64,000 nucleotides of DNA from Facklamia miroungae. GTDB taxonomy: Bacteria; Bacillota; Bacilli; Lactobacillales; Aerococcaceae. Shown piece by piece: positions 58,649-64,000 of the stretch. The notes under the pieces are model-generated. The model ran no database searches and had not been told where the DNA came from. It worked only from the letters and a program-made list of their open reading frames with translations. Each line of letters opens with the position of its first letter. Positions within the stretch are counted from its first letter, which is position 1. Where the stretch lies: NCBI RefSeq assembly GCF_012396555.1, contig NZ_JAAXPS010000003.1, positions 186,001-250,000 of the forward strand, read 5' to 3'. The position numbers were made by a program, and so were the translations under genes.

Positions 58649-59041
58649 ATGGCTTTGCAATTAGTAAGTAAGCGGTTAAATATCAAAGAACCTAATGATC
58701 CAGCAGCTTCCTTTGTCATCGAACGGTTGTTGGTTCCTGATGCGATTGAACAAATTAGTTTTGCCTTTATTCCTTATCAGGAAGCTTATGTAATTGATTC
58801 ATTTATTGTTTATGATTCAAATTATAATGTGCGTGTCGATATTCAAAATATTTGTGGTAGTCGAAAGATTATTCTTAGCCGTGACAAACTCGCAAGTAGT
58901 ACAGGGACGAGAGTAGGACCCATTCCTGCTGGAGAGTGGATTGTCGTTTTTAAATTAGCCTTGCCCAAACCAAATTGGGAGTGGCTCATTGAATATGAAG
59001 TCCAAGCTCAGCCTCTGATAACTAGCCAAATGAGTCAATAA
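58649..59041 (+). CDS. Small uncharacterised beta-domain protein
   Basis: 130 residues without signal peptide or membrane helix. The profile is beta-rich, and the C-terminal segment GPIPAGEWIVVFKLALPKPNWEW resembles the end of the N-terminal beta-sandwich domain that precedes the PHP/CehA-McbA metallohydrolase domain in larger proteins. Here the domain stands alone and no PHP gene follows. It could be a free-standing ligand-binding module or a remnant. GGAG lies upstream of the ATG; a strong terminator follows. I cannot name a function. Confidence 0.7.
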   Translation: MALQLVSKRLNIKEPNDPAASFVIERLLVPDAIEQISFAFIPYQEAYVIDSFIVYDSNYNVRVDIQNICGSRKIILSRDKLASSTGTRVGPIPAGEWIVVFKLALPKPNWEWLIEYEVQAQPLITSQMSQ

Positions 59042-59064
59042 GCTCTATAGGTGATTTTACCAAT

Positions 59065-59122
59065 AATAAGTTTCAACATCGTCCTTCAAGAAAGATAAGA
59101 ACGATGTTGGAACTTATTTTTT
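59065..59122 (+). terminator. Terminator after the orphan beta-domain gene
   Basis: AATAAGTTTCAACATCGT (59065-59082) pairs with ACGATGTTGGAACTTATT (59101-59118), 18 positions with one mismatch, then TTTT. Confidence 0.85.
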
Positions 59123-59192
59123 ATTAAGAATATGCGAATTATTATCTATAAATAAGTAAGGACTTGATGAAATATTTTTAATAATAGACTGT

Positions 59193-59220
59193 TTGGGCTT
59201 TCTTTGTTATATAATATAAT
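59193..59220 (+). promoter_or_regulatory. Promoter of the glycosyltransferase gene
   Basis: TTGGGC (59193-59198) and TATAAT (59215-59220) are 16 bp apart, 55 nt before the start. Confidence 0.5.
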
Positions 59221-59275
59221 GACAAGTGTGTTGCTTAGTATACTCTAAGCAATTGTTAGGAAAAGAGGAATCTTA

Positions 59276-60241
59276 TTGGTTAGAGAAAATGTCATGACAG
59301 TGGTCGTGCCTTGCCATAACGAGCAAAAAACAATCAAGGCATTTATAGAGGCCATCTTGCAAGTGCAACAAGATTTAAGACAAGTCGAAATTGAATTACT
59401 ACTAGTCGATGATGGGTCAACCGACCAGACACTAAATGTTATTAAAGAGCTTGAAAATCACTATTCGGATAGTATCGAATATTTATCCTTTTCACGAAAT
59501 TTTGGCAAAGAAGCTGGTCTTTATGCCGGATTAAAACATGCAAAAGGGGAGTATGTGGCGATTATGGATGCTGATTTACAGGATCCACCAGAATTATTAA
59601 TTGAGATGTATCAAATGATTCAGGATCCAGAGGTTGACGTGGTTGCCACAAGAAGGATATCAAGAGAAGGAGAGCCACCGGTTCGGTCTTTTTTTGCGAG
59701 TCTATTTTATAAAATAAATAACCTAATTTCTCGCGTTCAATTGGCCGAAGGTGCGAGAGATTTTCGTTTGATGAAGGCGCAAGTAGTAGACGCAGTAGTT
59801 TCCTTGAGTGAATATAATCGTTTTTCAAAGGGGATTTTTTCTTGGATAGGCTTTAAGGTGAAGTATTTGGAGTATCCAAATATTAAACGAGTTGCCGGTC
59901 AATCTTCCTGGTCTTTTCGAAACCTCTTGGACTATGCCATTGATGGCCTTATTTCTTTTTCTGATTTACCTTTAGCCATTGCTAGCTTCCTAGGTTTTGT
60001 TAGTCTAGGTTCGGCTATGATTTGGGGTTTCTATTTATTAGGTGCTTATCTATTATTTCAAGTAAGTGCTTCTTCCATTAGTTTATTGGCTCTACTAATT
60101 TTAGTGATGGGTGGTTTCCAATTTCTTTGTTTAGGTATAATCGGCAAATATCTTAGTAAGATTTTTACCGAAGATAAACGAAGACCGATTTATTTGGTGC
60201 GCGAAGAAAAGCTTTTTGATTCAAATAACACTGATGAGTAA
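59276..60241 (+). CDS. GT2-family polyprenyl-phosphate glycosyltransferase (GtrB/YkcC-like)
   Basis: 321 residues. The GT-A domain has VVVPCHNEQKTI, LLLVDDGSTDQT and MDADLQDPPELL; the Asp of DADLQ is the metal-binding motif. Two C-terminal membrane helices (about 225-250 and 258-285) anchor it, as in enzymes that load a sugar onto undecaprenyl phosphate. The start is TTG at 59276, 6 nt after AGAGGAA; ATG at 59294 lacks a ribosome site. Such enzymes supply sugars to wall polymers. It is monocistronic. Confidence 0.9.
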   Translation: MVRENVMTVVVPCHNEQKTIKAFIEAILQVQQDLRQVEIELLLVDDGSTDQTLNVIKELENHYSDSIEYLSFSRNFGKEAGLYAGLKHAKGEYVAIMDADLQDPPELLIEMYQMIQDPEVDVVATRRISREGEPPVRSFFASLFYKINNLISRVQLAEGARDFRLMKAQVVDAVVSLSEYNRFSKGIFSWIGFKVKYLEYPNIKRVAGQSSWSFRNLLDYAIDGLISFSDLPLAIASFLGFVSLGSAMIWGFYLLGAYLLFQVSASSISLLALLILVMGGFQFLCLGIIGKYLSKIFTEDKRRPIYLVREEKLFDSNNTDE

Positions 60242-60271
60242 AGGAATACGGTACGAATAAAAACGATATAA

Positions 60272-60304
60272 AACAGCCTGCACTTATCAAGAGTACAGGC
60301 TGTT
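60272..60304. terminator. Terminator between convergent genes
   Basis: AACAGCCTG (60272-60280) pairs with CAGGCTGTT (60296-60304). The T run on the plus strand is short; it may serve both flanking genes. Confidence 0.65.
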
Positions 60305-60365
60305 CATTAATTGGAAAATAAGATTTTTCTTGATTTAATAGGTCGTTTTATAATCAATGAAAAAG

Positions 60366-61043
60366 TTATTGGTCACTTTCATGTTGAATACCAGGACCAG
60401 GTTGGTGGTTGGCAATATTGGTGGCCCATTCATAATCAACCATGATAAATTGGCCCAGATAGTCATTCTTTAATTCTTTTGCAAATTTATCTTCGATAAA
60501 CTCAGTAAGAGTGGGATGGTAGTCGACCATTAATTGTTCGTCTTCAGTGAGATAGAGGAATTTATCTTCATTATCTTTGTGAATGAAGAAACGGTTGAGT
60601 ACAGTTCGATTGGGTTCTTGTTGAGCAAAGAGTCCGTCAGTTAAAATCTTAACTACTTCCATCACTTGGTCATTAAAACCTTGGTCAAAGATTTGGATTT
60701 TTTCAATTAATTGAGGAGCTGAAGTTACAACTCTTAAGTGATAATCACTAATATCTATACCCTCTTCTTGAGTCATCACACTGAGACCTTGCAAGATCTT
60801 TTCACGATATTCTTTAAATTTTGGTGCTAAGTAGATTAATAATTTAAGTTCAGGATCGTGGTAGAGAATCTGTGTTTCAATCTGTCTTTTAGCGCCACAC
60901 TGATCGCACTCAAAAGCGAGCAATTGTCCTTCTAGTAATTTCTGTTTTAATTCGGGTTGTTTTTGACTATTAATAGCTGTTTCGATAGAGTGTTCGTGTT
61001 TAGCGTGGCAGATTGGACACTCAAGATGAATTGTTTGCGGCAT
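60366..61043 (-). CDS. CpXC domain protein
   Basis: 225 residues. The N-terminal CpXC zinc-binding module has CPIC (residues 9-12) and CDQC (about 50-53), with the family segment TAINSQKQPELKQKLLEGQLLAFEC. The rest is a helical/beta region without known domain. The function of CpXC proteins is unknown. AAGGAGG lies 9 nt before the ATG. It has no partner gene on the minus strand. Confidence 0.85.
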   Translation of the reverse strand: MPQTIHLECPICHAKHEHSIETAINSQKQPELKQKLLEGQLLAFECDQCGAKRQIETQILYHDPELKLLIYLAPKFKEYREKILQGLSVMTQEEGIDISDYHLRVVTSAPQLIEKIQIFDQGFNDQVMEVVKILTDGLFAQQEPNRTVLNRFFIHKDNEDKFLYLTEDEQLMVDYHPTLTEFIEDKFAKELKNDYLGQFIMVDYEWATNIANHQPGPGIQHESDQ

Positions 61044-61133
61044 TTCTTTGCCTCCTTCATGGGATTGTTGTATCTAGTATATCAAAAAAGTAGGAAGATG
61101 AGAAAGGTTCAATGAAGATAATCATGTAAGCGA

Positions 61134-61163
61134 TTCACAAAAAACCTAAAACTGTGCTATAAT
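61134..61163 (+). promoter_or_regulatory. Promoter of the flavodoxin-rpiA-pdp operon
   Basis: TTCACA (61134-61139) and TATAAT (61158-61163) are 18 bp apart, with TGn before the -10 box. It lies 37 nt before the first start codon. Confidence 0.7.
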
Positions 61164-61199
61164 GGCTAAGGAAATAGGTAAAAATGAAAGGAGAGCTTT

Positions 61200-61745
61200 A
61201 TGAAGAGTCTAATAATTTATGAATCACCTTATGGATCAACACTACTGTATGCTAAAGCTCTTCAAAAGGTCTTCGATTTTCCGATGGTTTCTTTAAGTGA
61301 AGTGGATAAAATAAATTTAAACCACTATGATCTAATCATTGTGGGCACTTTTGTTTTTTCTGGCCGAATTTTTAAATCAATCAGGATCAATCAACTTATG
61401 AATCACTATAGTGAACCAAATTGGGTATTATTTACGGTTGGCATTTCAACCCCTAATTTGACGAACTTTTCAAAGATGCTAAAAGAGACTTTTACAGAAA
61501 GAGTATATAAGCAATTAGCAACCTTTCATTATCGAGGCCGGATTGCTTCAAAACGTTTTTCTCTGATGTATTTAGCTTCAAAGCGGATGAAACGTCAGCC
61601 AGGAACGAGCTTAGATGATGTGATCTTGGGTCCTGAAGAATGGCATTTGTTAGATTATCACGGTGGTACAGCTGAAAAAGAGGATTTAAAGCAAATAGCG
61701 AATATGGTAGAGTATATACGTGAAATGGCACAATACATTGGATAA
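61200..61745 (+). CDS. Flavodoxin-like domain protein
   Basis: 181 residues. The N-terminal FMN-binding pattern is IIYESPYGSTLLYAKALQKVF, similar to flavodoxin_5/HemG-type proteins, then YDLIIVGTFVFSGRI and WVLFTVGISTP. The C-terminal half is lysine-rich. Electron partner unknown. GGAGAG lies 4 nt before the ATG. rpiA follows after 12 nt, so it is probably co-transcribed. Confidence 0.8.
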   Translation: MKSLIIYESPYGSTLLYAKALQKVFDFPMVSLSEVDKINLNHYDLIIVGTFVFSGRIFKSIRINQLMNHYSEPNWVLFTVGISTPNLTNFSKMLKETFTERVYKQLATFHYRGRIASKRFSLMYLASKRMKRQPGTSLDDVILGPEEWHLLDYHGGTAEKEDLKQIANMVEYIREMAQYIG

Positions 61746-61757
61746 CGGAGGAATATT

Positions 61758-62453
61758 ATGGAAGAAGCAAAAAAAAGGGTTGGAGAATATGCAGCGTCCT
61801 ATGTTGAAGACGGCATGGTTGTCGGTCTAGGAACGGGATCCACCGCTTATTGGTTTATTGAAGAAGTAGGACGTCGTTTTCAAGCAGGTGAACTAGCTAA
61901 TATTTTAACCGTCTCAACTTCTGATCGTTCATCTGAACAAGCTCGTCGACTTGGCCTGCCTTTAAAAGAGATTGATGATGTCAACCATATTGATTTATTA
62001 GTGGATGGCGCCGATGAGACAACCCGCCAGTTTGCTGGGATTAAAGGCGGTGGTGGTGCATTACTGCATGAAAAAATTATTGCGGAACAAAGTGATAAAA
62101 TTATTTGGATCATGGATGAAAGCAAACTAGTCAACCAATTAGGAAAATTCCCTTTGCCGGTTGAAGTCGTACGCTTTGGATCGTGGAAAGTTTATGATGC
62201 TTTTGCCAGTGCAGGCATGAAACCAAGTTTTAGAAAAGTCGATGGCGATAAACTATTCATTACCGATTCTGGCAATTACATCATCGATTTACACCTCGAA
62301 GAAATACCCAATCCACAAGTATTGGCAGCAGAAATCAAGGCCAAGGTAGGGGTTGTCGAACATGGCTTGTTCTTGGATTATGCGGACATCATACTCGTTG
62401 CTCAAGCTGATGGAGAAATTATTAAGATTGAACGCAGTAATACCACGAACTAA
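61758..62453 (+). CDS. rpiA: Ribose-5-phosphate isomerase A
   Basis: 231 residues; interconverts ribose 5-phosphate and ribulose 5-phosphate. Motifs are VGLGTGSTAYWFIEE, LLVDGADETTRQFAGIKGGGGALLHEKI with the catalytic glutamate in HEKI, and LDYADIILVA near the end. CGGAGG precedes the ATG. With the following pyrimidine-nucleoside phosphorylase it places nucleoside sugars into the pentose phosphate pathway. Confidence 0.96.
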   Translation: MEEAKKRVGEYAASYVEDGMVVGLGTGSTAYWFIEEVGRRFQAGELANILTVSTSDRSSEQARRLGLPLKEIDDVNHIDLLVDGADETTRQFAGIKGGGGALLHEKIIAEQSDKIIWIMDESKLVNQLGKFPLPVEVVRFGSWKVYDAFASAGMKPSFRKVDGDKLFITDSGNYIIDLHLEEIPNPQVLAAEIKAKVGVVEHGLFLDYADIILVAQADGEIIKIERSNTTN

Positions 62454-62476
62454 ACTAAATTTAAGGATGATGAAGT

Positions 62477-63775
62477 ATGAGAATGGTGGATTTAATCCAT
62501 AAAAAACAAGAAAATCAGACGTTGACTCAAGAAGAAATCCAGTATATTGTCAAAGGTTTTACGGAAGGCAAAATTCCTGACTATCAAATGGCGGCTTTTA
62601 ATATGGCCGTTTACTTTAATGGGATGAATCCTAAAGAAGTGAGTGCCTTGACAATGGCCATGGTAGAATCAGGCGATCAAATTGATCTGTCTGCCATCAA
62701 AGGGATTAAGGTAGATAAACATTCGACCGGTGGTGTGGGAGATACTACCACATTAGTTCTGGCTCCTTTGGTAGCTTCATGTGGGGTACCCGTTGCTAAA
62801 ATGTCAGGCCGAGGGTTGGGTCATACGGGTGGTACCATCGATAAGCTCGAAACGATTAAAGGATTTCAATTTGAGCTTTCACAAGAAGACTTTATTCAAC
62901 AAGTCAACCAACACCAAGTAGCCGTAGTAGGACAAACAGGTGATTTAACACCGGCTGATAAAAAACTTTATGCCTTAAGAGATGTGACTTCAACCGTTCA
63001 ATCGATTCCTTTAATTGCCTCCTCGATTATGTCTAAAAAAATTGCTTCCGGGGCGGATGCGATTGTCTTAGATGTCAAAGTGGGCGATGGCGCTTTTATG
63101 AAAACCATCGAAATGGCAGAAGAATTAGCGACTACCATGGTAGAAATCGGTAACCATTTAGGAAGAAAAACAGTTGCTGTCCTATCGAATATGGACCAGC
63201 CGCTTGGTTTTGCCATTGGCAACACTTTAGAAGTCAACGAAGCGGTAGAGACGCTAAAAGGAAATGGGCCAGAGGATCTTACCCAATTATGCTTAAGCTT
63301 GGGAGCCCAAATGCTCTTATCTGCTCAACGCGTAAAAAGCATACAAGAAGGTACTGATCTACTGCAAGAACAAATTGACTCGGGAGCTGCTCTTAAAAAA
63401 TTCCGTGAATTTATCGAAGTTCAAGGAGGCGATGCTTCCTTTATTGATGAGCCCGAAAGACTTGGTAAAGCTAAGTATCAAATTCCTTATTTAGCTAAGA
63501 GCTCCGGTGTTGTCAGTCATTGGGTAGCTAATCTTGTAGGCGAAGCAGCAATGGTTTTAGGCGCAGGTCGTGCGGTAAAAGAAGATCAAATTGATCCTGT
63601 GGTTGGTATCGTTCTAAAAGCTAAGGTGGGTGACAGCATTCAAGAAGGTGAACCTTTGGCTATCATTCATTCTAACCGTGAAGACATATCAGACTGCTTA
63701 GCACGTTTAGACCAGGCGGTTCAAATCGCTGACTCTGCCGAAGAACTACCCCTTATTTACAAAACAATTGATTAA
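62477..63775 (+). CDS. pdp: Pyrimidine-nucleoside phosphorylase
   Basis: 432 residues. The family signature [23 protein letters not shown] (from about residue 80) and the following [21 protein letters not shown] are intact; [19 protein letters not shown] lies in the centre. It splits uridine and thymidine to base and (deoxy)ribose 1-phosphate. AAGGATG lies upstream. It starts 23 nt after rpiA. An ECF S-component follows after 24 nt, probably in the same operon. Confidence 0.96.
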   Translation: MRMVDLIHKKQENQTLTQEEIQYIVKGFTEGKIPDYQMAAFNMAVYFNGMNPKEVSALTMAMVESGDQIDLSAIKGIKVDKHSTGGVGDTTTLVLAPLVASCGVPVAKMSGRGLGHTGGTIDKLETIKGFQFELSQEDFIQQVNQHQVAVVGQTGDLTPADKKLYALRDVTSTVQSIPLIASSIMSKKIASGADAIVLDVKVGDGAFMKTIEMAEELATTMVEIGNHLGRKTVAVLSNMDQPLGFAIGNTLEVNEAVETLKGNGPEDLTQLCLSLGAQMLLSAQRVKSIQEGTDLLQEQIDSGAALKKFREFIEVQGGDASFIDEPERLGKAKYQIPYLAKSSGVVSHWVANLVGEAAMVLGAGRAVKEDQIDPVVGIVLKAKVGDSIQEGEPLAIIHSNREDISDCLARLDQAVQIADSAEELPLIYKTID

Positions 63776-63799
63776 AAATAATTAAGAAGAAGGAAGTAA

Positions 63800-64000
63800 A
63801 TGATGAAAAACAATAAATTATTCAAGTATGTACAAATCGGGATTTATGCCGCACTGATTATTATTGCGATTACTGTGATTCGAATCCCAATGCCCTCAGC
63901 TATTTCGAATTCTTTTGTCCATCCAGGCAATGCTTTGGTTATTTTAGCTGTCTTATTAATGGGCTTTAAGCGTGGAACGGCCGCTGCCTTAATTGGTCTC
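63800..64000 (+). CDS. ECF transporter S-component, 5' part (right end cut by the window)
   Basis: 67 codons are present. Two ATG codons (63800 and 63803) follow AAGGAAG. The sequence has a first membrane helix (IGIYAALIIIAITVI), then IRIPMPSAISNSFVHPGNALVILAVLL, a pattern of conserved ECF S-components with the HPGNA box. The EcfA1A2T engine is 46 kb upstream, so this would be a solitary S-component. Its place after pdp suggests a nucleoside-related or vitamin substrate, but this is not shown. Confidence 0.75.
   Translation, partial: MMKNNKLFKYVQIGIYAALIIIAITVIRIPMPSAISNSFVHPGNALVILAVLLMGFKRGTAAALIGL

Overview
The window is a low-GC Gram-positive chromosome segment, most probably from the order Lactobacillales. 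The evidence is the Firmicutes S10-spc-alpha ribosomal operon, strong AGGAGG ribosome binding sites, two LPxTG wall-anchored proteins, a CopY-type copper repressor, an Enterococcus-like ntp V-ATPase operon and a murB-potABCD cluster. An Aerococcaceae-like genus fits the gene content, but this is inference; there is no rRNA gene or other species marker. I see no tRNA, rRNA, CRISPR array, insertion sequence or prophage. The segment reads as core chromosome with a few surface-protein islands.

Layout. 3-1127 is the 3' part of an NADH oxidase gene. A terminator, a strong promoter and a structured leader of about 170 nt follow. 1488-15192 is the complete S10-spc-alpha super-operon (rpsJ to rplQ, including secY, adk, infA and rpoA), closed by an RNA structure that matches the position of the L17 downstream element. 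15438-17948 encodes the ECF vitamin-transporter energising module EcfA1-EcfA2-EcfT. 18133-23112 is a giant cell-wall subtilisin-like protease. 23250-26006 holds truA, a GNAT acetyltransferase and a two-domain PPK2-type polyphosphate:AMP phosphotransferase. On the minus strand, 26058-28232 encodes two U32 proteins (TrhP pair, tRNA wobble-uridine hydroxylation).

28437-36866 is the V-type ATPase operon ntpFIKECGABD; the c-ring subunit keeps all the Na+ ligands known from Enterococcus hirae. 36928-43978 (minus) holds a YebC-family protein, an ABC-F protein with an unusual second ATP site, ppk1, ppx and a nucleoside deoxyribosyltransferase. 44146-47312 (minus) is a complete copper operon copY-copZ-copA with two cop boxes. 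47447-49568 (plus) carries a DUF4349 lipoprotein and pta. 49717-51774 is a wall-anchored amidase-signature enzyme and 51836-52399 (minus) a DUF4430 lipoprotein. 52524-58559 holds tsaE, a GNAT protein, murB and the polyamine importer potABCD. The right end has a small beta-domain protein, a GT2 glycosyltransferase, a CpXC protein, a flavodoxin-like protein, rpiA, pdp and the start of an ECF S-component.

How the parts fit. Three polyphosphate enzymes (PAP, PPK1, PPX) lie within 20 kb, so storage, breakdown and AMP phosphorylation from polyphosphate are all encoded here. The EcfAAT module at 15-18 kb and the lone S-component at 63.8 kb fit a group-II ECF system in which scattered S-components share one engine. 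Ndt, Pdp and RpiA outline nucleoside salvage into pentose phosphates. The least explained items are the S10 leader with competing pairings, the promoter-spanning inverted repeat before the wall-anchored amidase gene, the degenerate second ATP site of the ABC-F protein, and the 130-residue orphan domain at 58.6 kb. I did not find a convincing new multi-gene system.
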